Of a stretch of 64,000 nt of DNA, positions 45,839-54,547 are shown in pieces. The first letter of the stretch is position 1; every line of letters starts with the position of its first letter. The DNA is from Spirosoma utsteinense (GTDB lineage Bacteria > Bacteroidota > Bacteroidia > Cytophagales > Spirosomataceae), in the NCBI RefSeq assembly GCF_014282275.1, contig NZ_VFIA01000009.1, positions 62,001 through 126,000 on the forward strand, written 5' to 3'. Under the pieces are notes generated by a model, which had not been told where the DNA came from, made no database searches, and was given only the letters and a program-made list of their open reading frames with translations. Both the position numbers and the translations under genes were made by a program.

Positions 45839-47161
45839 TTACCGGGCCTGCTCTATTTTGTATTTCTTGCCCTTCATCTTCTCATCGCTGATGCGCGCCA
45901 GGAACGCATCGACTTTGTCGCGCTTCACGGCCGCAAACGACATGAAATCCTGCACTTCAATACGGCCCAGATCACCTTTGTCGAGCTTGCCTTTTTGCGA
46001 GAAGAAGCCCACAATATCGACCTTGTTGAGTTTGTTCTTCTTGCCGCCACTGATGTAAAGCGTCACAAATTCGGGCGGTTCCTGCAAGGGATTGCCGGTC
46101 AACAGTTGAAGCGGCTCCATCGATTCGGGCAGGAAATCGGGACGGGGTTCGTCGTCGCTCAGGATTACGTAGGCCGTACCCGACGCGTGCATCCGCGCTG
46201 TGCGGCCGTTGCGGTGGATAAATTCCTGTTCTTTCTGGGGCAGGTGGTAATGGATCACGTGCTTCATCTCCGGAATATCGAGCCCGCGGGCTGCCAGATC
46301 GGTGGTGACGAGGTAATTGACGCTACCGTTCCGGAACTGGATCAAGGCCCGCTCACGGTCGACCTGTTCCAGCCCGCCATGGTATACCGTAGAGTAAATG
46401 CCGCGCTCGTTCAGCAGGTCGCTGGTGCGTTCGGCGGCTTCGCGGTGGTTGAGGAAGATAAGAGCCGCTTCCGAATTGAGGGAGCAGAGCAGGGCAAATA
46501 ACGTATCGATCTTATCCTTTTCTTTGGAATACACCACCTTCATCGTCAGCGCCGACGGGCTGTCTTCGTTGGCCGTAAACGTCAGCGTGGTAGGGGCGTG
46601 GAGCCGGATGAAGTCGGGAATCTGCACGTCCGACGTGGCCGACACCAGCACCCGTTTCCGCAGGTGGGGCAGGTTTTTGACGATAAACGCCATTTCTTCG
46701 TGGAAGCCCAGCGTCAGGGATTTGTCGAACTCATCGAGTACGAGGGTAAGTACAGCATCCAGCGCTACCGACCGGCGTTCGATATGGTCGCAGATCCGTC
46801 CGGGGGTGCCGATGAGCAGGGCGGGCGGGTTACTGAGGTTGTTGATCTCAGTGTCGACCGAGTGCCCGCCGTAACATACGTTTACCTTGTAGCCCGTTGC
46901 CATCTTTTTCCAGACCTGTTCGATCTGCACCGCCAGTTCGCGCGAGGGTGCCAGAATCAGGCATTGCACCTTCGAAACCGCCGGGTCGAGTCGTTGCAGG
47001 ATGGGCAGCAGGAACGCGACCGTCTTGCCTGAGCCGGTAGGGGCGATCAGGAAGGTGTCGTTGGCCTGCCGGATGGCTTTCTGCGCGGCCTCCTGCATGG
47101 GATTCAGGGCGTCGATGCCCAGATTGAGCAGGATTTGCGCTTGTTGTGGATTGGATATCAT
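45839..47161 (-). CDS. DEAD-box RNA helicase with DbpA-type C-terminal domain
   Basis: 440 residues. Motifs: Q motif region, Walker A APTGSGKT (about 40-47), PSRELAVQ, GTPGR, motif II reading DEFD rather than DEAD, SAT, ARGLDIPE and HRNGRTAR. Residues after about 365 (EFVTLYISGGKKNKLNKVDIVGFFSQKGKLDKGDLGRIEVQDFMSFAAV) match the DbpA RNA-binding domain, which in E. coli recognises hairpin 92 of 23S rRNA, so a role in 50S assembly is likely. It is divergent from the next helicase, and the start codon is only 5 bp from a -7-like element. Confidence 0.88.
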   Translation of the reverse strand: MISNPQQAQILLNLGIDALNPMQEAAQKAIRQANDTFLIAPTGSGKTVAFLLPILQRLDPAVSKVQCLILAPSRELAVQIEQVWKKMATGYKVNVCYGGHSVDTEINNLSNPPALLIGTPGRICDHIERRSVALDAVLTLVLDEFDKSLTLGFHEEMAFIVKNLPHLRKRVLVSATSDVQIPDFIRLHAPTTLTFTANEDSPSALTMKVVYSKEKDKIDTLFALLCSLNSEAALIFLNHREAAERTSDLLNERGIYSTVYHGGLEQVDRERALIQFRNGSVNYLVTTDLAARGLDIPEMKHVIHYHLPQKEQEFIHRNGRTARMHASGTAYVILSDDEPRPDFLPESMEPLQLLTGNPLQEPPEFVTLYISGGKKNKLNKVDIVGFFSQKGKLDKGDLGRIEVQDFMSFAAVKRDKVDAFLARISDEKMKGKKYKIEQAR

Positions 47162-47165
47162 ACCT

Positions 47166-47173
47166 CAAAGGTA
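47166..47173 (-). promoter_or_regulatory. -7 element of minus-strand helicase, near-leaderless
   Basis: The complement of CAAAGGTA reads TACCTTTG, an exact TAnnTTTG, ending 5 bp before the ATG at 47161. The start of transcription would coincide with or nearly touch the start codon. Confidence 0.5.
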
Positions 47174-47191
47174 CGGCTTAGGGATTAAACG

Positions 47192-47199
47192 TACCTTTG
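47192..47199 (+). promoter_or_regulatory. -7 element of plus-strand helicase
   Basis: TACCTTTG, an exact TAnnTTTG. Together with the minus-strand element it forms the inverted repeat CAAAGGTAC/GTACCTTTG (47166-47174 and 47191-47199). No clear -33 element is visible for either. Confidence 0.5.
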
Positions 47200-47222
47200 T
47201 TGTGTATTTGATGTTTACCGCT

Positions 47223-48545
47223 ATGACGTTCGACGAACTCAACCTGAACAAACCCCTGCTCAACGCTCTCAATGACCTTGGCTACACCACACCGACCACC
47301 ATTCAGGCAAATGTGTTATCCGTAGCTATGTCGGGGCGGGATGTGTGCGGTATTGCGCAGACGGGGACCGGCAAAACCATTGCCTATCTGCTGCCCTGTT
47401 TGCGGCTGTTTCAGTTTTCGCCCAGCCGCACCCCGCAGCTACTGATCATCGTGCCGACGCGGGAACTGGTCGTGCAGGTTGTCGAGACGGTTCGTGCCCT
47501 CACCCAATACATGAACGTGCTGACGGTGGGCGTTTATGGGGGCGTGAACCTGAAACCGCAGGCCGCCGAGGTGCAGCAGGGAGCCGATGTGCTGGTAGCG
47601 ACGCCGGGCCGCCTGGTCGATTTGCTGATGAGCGGGGCCGTGAAGTCGAAAGCGATCAAACGACTGGTTATCGATGAGGTCGATGAAATGCTGAACCTCG
47701 GCTTTCGTACCCAGTTGAAAAATATTCTGGATCTGTTGCCGGTCAAACGGCAGAACCTGCTCTTCTCGGCAACGCTTACCAACGAGGTATCGGAGCTGAT
47801 GGATACGTTTTTTACGAATCCGGTTCGGGTGGAGGCCGCTCCCATGGGCAGCCCGCTGGATACCATCGACCAGCGCGCTTATGAAGTGCCTAACTTTTAC
47901 ACCAAGATAAACCTGCTCAACCTGCTGCTGCGCCGGGATGCGGAGATGACTAAAGTGCTCGTCTTCGTGGCCACCAAGCAACTGGCGAATGAGTTGTATG
48001 AGGAGCTATCGCAGGATTTTACCGAGGAGCTAGGGGTTATCCATTCCAATAAAGCCCAGAACCAGCGCTTCGATACCGTCGACCAGTTCAAGGCCGGTAC
48101 CTACCGGATCCTGATCGCGACCGATATCATTGCCCGTGGTCTGGATGTGGCGGAAGTATCGCATGTCGTTAACTTCGACATGCCCGATGTACCCGAAAAC
48201 TACATCCACCGCATTGGCCGGACGGGTCGGGCCGATAAAACGGGTATCGCCATTTCGTTCATTACCGAGCGGGAAAAAGAGCAGCAGGCCGCCATTGAAA
48301 CGCTGATGAAGTATCAGATCCCCATGGTGCCGCTACCGGAGAGCCTGGTCATCTCTGACGAACTGACGCCCGACGAGCAACCGAAGATAAACATGAAAAG
48401 CCTCGAACCGAAAGTCCGCGAGGATGTGGGTCCGGCCTTTCATGAGAAAGCCCTCAAGAACCAGAAAGTCAACGTCCGTCGCGACCATGCCGCCGAGAAA
48501 ATGCTGAAATACGGCAGACCCATTAAGCGAAGCGGGAAGAAATAA
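47223..48545 (+). CDS. DEAD-box RNA helicase (motif II DEVD)
   Basis: 440 residues from MTFDELNLNKPLLNALNDLGYTTPTTIQ, the usual Q-motif start; an ATG at 47211 is the alternative, and a longer frame overlaps the divergent helicase. Walker A AQTGTGKT, PTRELVVQ, ATPGRLVDLL, motif II VIDEVDEMLNLGF, SAT, ATDIIARGLDV and HRIGRTGR. The tail (about 370-440) is basic, Lys/Arg-rich and ends SGKK, suiting nonspecific RNA binding, as in RhlE-type helicases. It probably acts in ribosome assembly or cold adaptation. Confidence 0.92.
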   Translation: MTFDELNLNKPLLNALNDLGYTTPTTIQANVLSVAMSGRDVCGIAQTGTGKTIAYLLPCLRLFQFSPSRTPQLLIIVPTRELVVQVVETVRALTQYMNVLTVGVYGGVNLKPQAAEVQQGADVLVATPGRLVDLLMSGAVKSKAIKRLVIDEVDEMLNLGFRTQLKNILDLLPVKRQNLLFSATLTNEVSELMDTFFTNPVRVEAAPMGSPLDTIDQRAYEVPNFYTKINLLNLLLRRDAEMTKVLVFVATKQLANELYEELSQDFTEELGVIHSNKAQNQRFDTVDQFKAGTYRILIATDIIARGLDVAEVSHVVNFDMPDVPENYIHRIGRTGRADKTGIAISFITEREKEQQAAIETLMKYQIPMVPLPESLVISDELTPDEQPKINMKSLEPKVREDVGPAFHEKALKNQKVNVRRDHAAEKMLKYGRPIKRSGKK

Positions 48546-48596
48546 CTCCATCGTCCAAGGCGTAAGAACCTGATCAGGATTCGTAGTCGCCGGGGC

Positions 48597-48673
48597 CGAT
48601 GTAGCCTGGACGGCCACGTCCGGGTGTGAAACGGGAATAAGCTTACCCGGACGTGGCCGTCCAGGCTACATCG
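48597..48673. repeat. Perfect 29-bp-arm palindrome (family B, copy 1)
   Basis: Arms 48597-48625 and 48645-48673 are exact reverse complements around a 19-nt loop; with one bulge the stem extends outward through GCCGGGG to about 48590 and 48684. Each arm contains its own hairpin, GGACG-GCCA-CGTCC. A close relative lies at 63627-63715 with the same loop length. It sits between two helicase genes. Confidence 0.92.
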
Positions 48674-48799
48674 CTCCCCGGCTAGTATCCGCCAACGGGA
48701 ATACCATTGACAGGATAGCCCTACGGCCTTGATATGCCTGCTTTATAAGTGAATTTTAGATGAAGAACCCGCTTCATCACCAACAGTAAAAACAGATTT

Positions 48800-49942
48800 A
48801 TGTCTTTTTCAACCCTTGGCCTGTCAAAGCCGCTCGTTGAGGCAGTAGCCGAACAGCACTATACAAAACCGTATCCCATTCAGGAGGACGCCATCCCGGC
48901 TATTTTACAGGCGAAAGATGTGCTGGGTATTGCCAGGACCGGCTCCGGCAAGACCGCCAGTTTTGTCCTGCCTATTCTGGAACTGTTCCACCGGGCTAAA
49001 ACGGTTAAAATCAAACGTGTCAACGTGCTGGTGCTGGTGCCCACGCGGGAGCTGGCTATTCAGGTGGCCGACGTGTTCCAGACGTTTGGAAAGGCGCTGC
49101 CCAATCCGGTAAAAACCGTGGCCATCTATGGTGGGGTGGCAGTAAACCCGCAGATGATTGCGGTTCATGGAGCCGAAATTGTAGTGGCCACACCGGGCCG
49201 GTTGCTGGACCTGGTGTCGTCCAATGCCCTGCGCCTGTCTGATGTGGAAATACTGGTCCTCGACGAAGCCGACAAGATGCTCGAACTCGGATTTGCCGAC
49301 GAGATGAACCGCGTATTCGACCTGGTTCCGGCGAAACGACAGACCATTTTGTTTTCCGCTACCCTGGGCGATGCCATTGCCGACATCAACCAGAGCCTTT
49401 TGCGGAACCCGGTTACGATTCAGATCGACGACGAGGAGCAGGACATCGACCTCATCAAACAGACCGCGTATCGGGTCGATGCCGAGCGCAAAGGGCCTTT
49501 GCTGCGCTACATCATCAAAACGGGCAAGATGAAGCAGGTACTGGTATTCGTTTCGTCGGTGCGGACGGCGGATAACGTGGTGACCAAGCTGAGCAAGAAC
49601 GGTATCCAGGCGGCTGCTATCCACAGCAAGAAAACACAGGGTGCCCGCAGTGACGCGCTGTCGAGGTTCAAGGCCAGGGAACTCACCGTGCTGGTCGCCA
49701 CCGATCTGATGTCGCGCGGAATCGACATTCAGTTTCTGCCCTACGTGATCAATTTCGAGTTGCCCCGCTCGCCCAAAGATTATATCCACCGCATTGGCCG
49801 GACAGGCCGGGCTGAGGCCTCCGGCGAAGCGATCTCGCTCATCACCCCCGACGAGGAACATCATTTCAGGGTCATCCAGAAAAAGATGAAAAAGCGGGTC
49901 GAGATGATCAACTCGGAAGATATCGATCTGGCCGGGTATTGA
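48800..49942 (+). CDS. DEAD-box RNA helicase, RhlE-like
   Basis: 380 residues, a minimal two-RecA-domain helicase with almost no tail. MSFSTLGLSKPLVEAVAEQHYTKPYPIQ (Q motif), Walker A ARTGSGKT, PTRELAIQ, ATPGRLLDLV, a canonical motif II LVLDEADKMLELGF, SAT, ATDLMSRGIDIQ and HRIGRTGR. It unwinds short RNA duplexes with ATP. It follows the second helicase after the 48.6-kb palindrome and is the third DEAD-box gene in about 4.1 kb. Confidence 0.93.
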   Translation: MSFSTLGLSKPLVEAVAEQHYTKPYPIQEDAIPAILQAKDVLGIARTGSGKTASFVLPILELFHRAKTVKIKRVNVLVLVPTRELAIQVADVFQTFGKALPNPVKTVAIYGGVAVNPQMIAVHGAEIVVATPGRLLDLVSSNALRLSDVEILVLDEADKMLELGFADEMNRVFDLVPAKRQTILFSATLGDAIADINQSLLRNPVTIQIDDEEQDIDLIKQTAYRVDAERKGPLLRYIIKTGKMKQVLVFVSSVRTADNVVTKLSKNGIQAAAIHSKKTQGARSDALSRFKARELTVLVATDLMSRGIDIQFLPYVINFELPRSPKDYIHRIGRTGRAEASGEAISLITPDEEHHFRVIQKKMKKRVEMINSEDIDLAGY

Positions 49943-50067
49943 CCGCCCCCGCCCCCATTGTAAATCTCGGTTTAAGGTAGGTTATTGGGGCCTGGTTAGC
50001 GGATGTCTTTTCATCTGCGCCCATTTTCTGAATCCACCCGTTCACTCCCGCAAACGAAGCCCTTTCC

Positions 50068-51375
50068 ATGAAACCACATGTACTGTTCACGTCCCTGCTT
50101 TGTTCAGTCGTGCTGACAGCGACAAGCCCTTTGTCTGCTCAGAATCAGCTTGCTAAGCCCTCCTTCGTTTTCGGCGATTTACTGCCCGATGCCCCCGAAC
50201 TGGCTGCGCGTGGTTCATCCGGGGTGGGCGTTCGTACGCTGAAACTGATACATGCGGGCCAGGTTGATGTATTGCATCCGAAAGACGGAAAAGCACCCCT
50301 CTACGACCGCACGCTGACGGTAGAGGTCTGGTACCCCGCCCGGATTCCGGCAGGCAAGGCAGAGCTGGTGACGTATGACGAAGTGATGGGGTCGGCCAAC
50401 GACCCCAAGCGGCCTCTTATTCCGTTCACCTTTCAGGGCCGGGCCCTGCGCGACGCCGACCCTGATCCAGGCACCGGAAAATACCCGCTGGTTATTGTAT
50501 CGCACGGCTACCTGGGGTCGAGGTTGATGTTCTCTTACCTGACCGAAAACCTGGCGTCGAAGGGATACGTTGTGGTATCCATCGACCATGCCGAATCGAC
50601 CTACCGCGATGCCGCCGGATTTCCCAGCACCCTGCTGAACCGCGCAACGGATGATCTGTTCGTGTTGAACGAAGTGGCAAAACGCAGTGAAAAAGGAACC
50701 GGGTCGTTTCTGTCGGGTCTGCTCGATGCCAACAACACGGCCCTGGTGGGGTATTCGATGGGTGGCTATGGCGTACTCAATGCTGCCGGGGCGGGCTACA
50801 GTCCGCAAGCCGTAAAACTGTTTGGTCAGATGACAAGCGGCAGCACTGCCTTACAAACCCGCTCGACCGGCGCGCCGGAGTTGACAGCCTCGCAGGACCC
50901 GCGGGTCAAAGCCGTGGTTGCCTTTGCGCCCTGGGGTATGGAGCGTGGCGTCTGGGATGCCGACGGGCTGGCCGGGCTAAAGCTACCCACGCTTTTCATC
51001 GCCGGGAGCAAGGATGATATTTCGGGTTACGAGAAAGGCATCAAAGCCATTTATGACGGAGCGGTGAATGCCGACCGGTACATGCTTACGTACCTGAACG
51101 CCCGGCATAATGTTGCGCCGAACCCGCCCCCGGTGGAGTCGCTGCAGCCGGGTCTGCCCCTCGATGAATACATGCGGTATTCCGAACCCGCCTGGAACGA
51201 GCGCCGGATCAATAACATCAACCAGCATTTTGTAACGGCGTTTCTGGGTATGCAGCTAAAGAAAATGGACTACGGCAAGTACTTCGATCTGAAAGAAAAC
51301 GATGCCGCCGGCCCCTGGACGGGCTTCAAACCGAGAACGTCGGTTGGTCTGGAAATGCGTCACGCCAAACCGTAG
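50068..51375 (+). CDS. Exported alpha/beta hydrolase (PAF-AH-like)
   Basis: 435 residues with a signal peptide ([16 protein letters not shown]). Motifs: [40 protein letters not shown] (oxyanion strand and loop), the nucleophile S230 in VGYSMGGYG, a [15 protein letters not shown] segment with the acidic residue, and a late ARHNVAP histidine. The pattern resembles the platelet-activating factor acetylhydrolase/dienelactone hydrolase group. The substrate is unknown. It is followed 27 bp later by another hydrolase, probably one operon. Confidence 0.82.
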   Translation: MKPHVLFTSLLCSVVLTATSPLSAQNQLAKPSFVFGDLLPDAPELAARGSSGVGVRTLKLIHAGQVDVLHPKDGKAPLYDRTLTVEVWYPARIPAGKAELVTYDEVMGSANDPKRPLIPFTFQGRALRDADPDPGTGKYPLVIVSHGYLGSRLMFSYLTENLASKGYVVVSIDHAESTYRDAAGFPSTLLNRATDDLFVLNEVAKRSEKGTGSFLSGLLDANNTALVGYSMGGYGVLNAAGAGYSPQAVKLFGQMTSGSTALQTRSTGAPELTASQDPRVKAVVAFAPWGMERGVWDADGLAGLKLPTLFIAGSKDDISGYEKGIKAIYDGAVNADRYMLTYLNARHNVAPNPPPVESLQPGLPLDEYMRYSEPAWNERRINNINQHFVTAFLGMQLKKMDYGKYFDLKENDAAGPWTGFKPRTSVGLEMRHAKP

Positions 51376-51402
51376 CCGTACCGATTACGTACTATAACCT
51401 AC

Positions 51403-52299
51403 ATGACATTCTCCCGTTTATTCTGGCAGGTTCCCACTGCGTTGGGGACCTGCGTTATCCTGCTGTTTTTAGTCTTGCTCGTCAACGAGTGCGCCGTGGC
51501 CCGGCCCAGCAAACGCACGAAAGATATTGCCTATCGGGAAACTGGCTCGCCGGGCTTCAGCGCCGAGCGCCACGTACTCGATGTGTATGCCCCAACGAAA
51601 AAGCGGGCGGGTGGCTATCCGGTCGTGCTGTTCATCCACGGAGGCAACTGGGACAGCGGCAGTAAAAATATTTACTGGTTCATCGGTCGGCGGCTGGCGA
51701 AGCAGGGCGTCGTGGCGGTGATCATCAACTACCGGCTCGCCCCGAACGTCCTCGTCCCTGCCATGGCCGACGACTGCGCCGATGCTGTTCTGTGGACCAC
51801 GCGACACATTGCCGAATACGGGGGCGACCCCAACCGGATTTTCACTATGGGCCACTCGGCTGGTGGGGGACTGGCTGCGTTGATGGCTACGAAAGACGAG
51901 CTGTTTACCGGACTGGGCCTGACCCGAAATCCCGTTAAAGGCGCTATTCTCGATGATCCGGCCGGGCTGGATATGTATGACTACCTCCAGAAGATGGAGT
52001 ATCCCAACGACCAGCAATACCTGGTTCCCTTCGGGAAAGATCCGACGGTCTGGCGGTCGGTGTCGCCCATGTATTTCGTTGGAAAAGATAGTCCGCCGAT
52101 GTTGCTCTACACGGGGGGTAAAACCTATCCCAGCATCAGTATCAGTGGGGGTGTTTTTGACCGGAAGCTCACCGGCCTGGGCATAAAACACACGTATATT
52201 GTGATGGCGGGCAAGAAACACGTGCCGATGGTGACTCAGTTATTTTGGGCCAACAACCTCATCTATCGTGATTTGCTGAAATTCGTCGGCGCAAAGTAG
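51403..52299 (+). CDS. Exported alpha/beta hydrolase, esterase/lipase type
   Basis: 298 residues. A hydrophobic N-terminus (VPTALGTCVILLFLVLLVNECAVA) is a signal or anchor. The hydrolase has FIHGGNWDSGSK (the HGG oxyanion motif of the hormone-sensitive lipase/carboxylesterase group), the nucleophile S152 in MGHSAGGGLAA, and a C-terminal GKKHVPM that may hold the catalytic His. It hydrolyses ester bonds, substrate unknown. It lies 27 bp behind the preceding hydrolase. Confidence 0.85.
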   Translation: MTFSRLFWQVPTALGTCVILLFLVLLVNECAVARPSKRTKDIAYRETGSPGFSAERHVLDVYAPTKKRAGGYPVVLFIHGGNWDSGSKNIYWFIGRRLAKQGVVAVIINYRLAPNVLVPAMADDCADAVLWTTRHIAEYGGDPNRIFTMGHSAGGGLAALMATKDELFTGLGLTRNPVKGAILDDPAGLDMYDYLQKMEYPNDQQYLVPFGKDPTVWRSVSPMYFVGKDSPPMLLYTGGKTYPSISISGGVFDRKLTGLGIKHTYIVMAGKKHVPMVTQLFWANNLIYRDLLKFVGAK

Positions 52300-52389
52300 T
52301 AAACCTAGTATGGTTCGACGACTCGACAGTTCGATGGCCAGATCGACCATTTATCCACCCATTTTGCCGTTTCATCAGATTTGGAATGG

Positions 52390-52417
52390 TTTGTCTGTCG
52401 GACTGTGTCTATCCTTG
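52390..52417 (+). promoter_or_regulatory. Possible promoter of exported hypothetical gene
   Basis: TTTG at 52390-52393, a 16-bp spacer, then TATCCTTG at 52410-52417 (one mismatch from TAnnTTTG), 22 bp before the ATG at 52439. Confidence 0.35.
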
Positions 52418-52438
52418 TGAAGCATAACAAGGACGAAC

Positions 52439-53095
52439 ATGAAATCCCTCTTTCTAATCAGCATGCTGGTCATCAGCAACGTTACACTGGCTCAGTTTAA
52501 TCCGCTGGGCGCTATCACCCAATGGACAGACGGCTACGTCATAACGGTCGCGAACGACACCATCCAGGGCCGGGTACGGGTGGGGTCGATGGTCAATGAT
52601 TCTCCGGCGGGCGTCATCGTTCAGACCGGGGACGATAAAAAAGTGAAGCTCAAAGGCGATAACCTGCGGCTTATTGTCCAGTACATTCCCAACTACGCGT
52701 ACGCAACGGGCAACATTCCCCGCAGCCGGGAAGCCGTCGTGTTCGAACGCGTACCAAACCCCCGCCGAAACGGGAAGCCGATGTTGCTGGAGCGCCTGAC
52801 CCCGCCCGGCGGACGTATCGCGCTGTATTTCGATGCTTCCGGCTGGAAAAAAACGACCGATTATACCTTCGGTAATTTCACCTTCGAGCTGAATCGGCAG
52901 GAGATGAGCTACGTCGTACTGAAGAACAACGAGGAATCGTTACTGGCCAAACGAAGCGACATGGAAGCTATTCACGAAACGCTCCTGGGCGACTGCCCGG
53001 TGTTTGTTCGCCAGTACCCCACCGCGACCCGACGCGACTGGAACCACTTCGGCGAGATGGTCTTGGCGTATAACCAACTTTGCCAACAGCAGTAG
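52439..53095 (+). CDS. Exported hypothetical protein
   Basis: 218 residues with a clear signal peptide (KSLFLISMLVISNVTLAQ). No family recognised. The first half is beta-rich (DGYVITVANDTIQGRVRVGSMVNDSPAGVIVQTGDDKKVKLKGDNLRLIVQY), reminiscent of small envelope beta-sandwich proteins in Bacteroidota; the C-terminus is mixed and contains two Cys that could form a disulphide. It is 52 bp before the GH105 gene, co-oriented, but a functional link is not shown. Confidence 0.78.
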   Translation: MKSLFLISMLVISNVTLAQFNPLGAITQWTDGYVITVANDTIQGRVRVGSMVNDSPAGVIVQTGDDKKVKLKGDNLRLIVQYIPNYAYATGNIPRSREAVVFERVPNPRRNGKPMLLERLTPPGGRIALYFDASGWKKTTDYTFGNFTFELNRQEMSYVVLKNNEESLLAKRSDMEAIHETLLGDCPVFVRQYPTATRRDWNHFGEMVLAYNQLCQQQ

Positions 53096-53147
53096 TAAAA
53101 CAAGGCATAAATCGTCTTACGTGCAGCGTACCCCGATTTGTGCCTTG

Positions 53148-54521
53148 ATGACCTACACGACTACTGCTTTCTCCCTTTTGTTGTTCTGCACCGTTGCTGC
53201 CCGGCAGTCGGCAGTAGGTCAGGCTGTGCCGCCCAGGGCCAACGACTCAACAACGCCCCTGCACCTGCTCAAACCCGACTACCCCGTTCCCTATGGTCAG
53301 CCCGACGTGAGCGCCGTAACCGCAGTGCTGAACCGGGTGCATAGCTACCTGAACGAGGTGACGCCCATGCAGGTCGTTGACCGCGCCACGGGTCAGCCCA
53401 TCACCGATTTTACAACTTTCAGGCCCGAGGCCATCATAAAACCCGGCGACTATCGGCTGACGAGCTATGAGTGGGGCGTTACCTATACCGGGATGCTGCG
53501 GGCCAGCGAGGCCACCGGCGATCCGCGCTTCGCCGAGTACACCAACCAGCGGCTGACGTTCCTGAATGGGCTGATCCCTTATTTTCAGCCGCAGGTCACC
53601 GCCGAACCGAAAGCCAACACACCCCTCCGGCAGATGCTGGCACCCCATGCCCTCGACGATGCCGGGGCCATGTGTGCGGCCATGATCCAGGCCAGCCGGG
53701 CGGGTGGCGTCAAGACGAACCTGCGCCCGCAAATCGACCGGTATATCAACTACATTACCAAAAAAGAACACCGCCTGGCCGACGGGACGCTCGCCCGAAA
53801 CCGGCCTCAGCCCAACACGCTCTGGCTCGACGACCTGTTCATGGCGGTACCCGCGCTGGCACAGATGGGTAAGCTGACCGGCGACGCAGCCTACTACGAC
53901 GAAGCCGTAAAACAAGTGTTACAATTCTCGAAACGGATGTTCAACCCGCAGAAAGGCCTGTACATGCACGGCTGGGTCGAAGGGATGAAGGACCACCCCG
54001 AGTTTCACTGGGCGCGGGCCAACGGCTGGGCTATCATGACCAATGTGGAGTTGCTGGAGGTACTGCCCGCCAGCCATCCGGGTCGGGCGGCCGTGCTCGA
54101 CCTGCTGCGGGCCCACGTGCGGGGGCTGGCGGCCTGCCAGTCGGGGTCAGGGTTCTGGCACCAGCTGCTCGACCGCAACGACTCCTACCTGGAAACGTCG
54201 GCAACGGCGATCTATACCTTTTCAATTGCGCGGGCCATCAACCGGGGCTGGATCGACGGGCTGGCGTATGCGCCCATGACCCTGCTCGCGTGGAACGCCG
54301 TATCGACCAAAGTAACCGACAACGGACAGGTCGAAGGTACCTGCGTCGGGACTGGCATGGGTTTCGATCCGGCCTTTTACTACCACCGCCCTATCAACGT
54401 TTACGCAGCCCACAGCTATGGCCCTGTGCTGCTGGCGGGTTCGGAAGTGATCAATCTATTGGCAAAACAATCGTTCGAAATCAACGACAGCTCTTTGCAA
54501 CAGCTGACACAGAAGCGTTGA
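53148..54521 (+). CDS. Glycoside hydrolase family 88/105 protein
   Basis: 457 residues from MTYTTTAFSLLLFCTVAARQSAVGQA, a signal peptide; a longer frame overlaps the preceding gene and was rejected. The (alpha/alpha)6-barrel body contains YEWGVTYTGMLRASEATGDPRFAEY, NTLWLDDLFMAVPALAQMGKLTGD (with the Asp pair used in catalysis), MHGWVEGMKDHPEFHWARANGWAIMTNVELLEVLP and LETSATAIYTFSIARAINRGWI, typical of unsaturated rhamnogalacturonyl hydrolases (YteR/YesR). It would remove the unsaturated uronic residue left by pectin lyases. No other pectin gene is adjacent. Confidence 0.88.
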   Translation: MTYTTTAFSLLLFCTVAARQSAVGQAVPPRANDSTTPLHLLKPDYPVPYGQPDVSAVTAVLNRVHSYLNEVTPMQVVDRATGQPITDFTTFRPEAIIKPGDYRLTSYEWGVTYTGMLRASEATGDPRFAEYTNQRLTFLNGLIPYFQPQVTAEPKANTPLRQMLAPHALDDAGAMCAAMIQASRAGGVKTNLRPQIDRYINYITKKEHRLADGTLARNRPQPNTLWLDDLFMAVPALAQMGKLTGDAAYYDEAVKQVLQFSKRMFNPQKGLYMHGWVEGMKDHPEFHWARANGWAIMTNVELLEVLPASHPGRAAVLDLLRAHVRGLAACQSGSGFWHQLLDRNDSYLETSATAIYTFSIARAINRGWIDGLAYAPMTLLAWNAVSTKVTDNGQVEGTCVGTGMGFDPAFYYHRPINVYAAHSYGPVLLAGSEVINLLAKQSFEINDSSLQQLTQKR

Positions 54522-54547
54522 AGGTAGTGGCTGGCAGGGCACATGGC

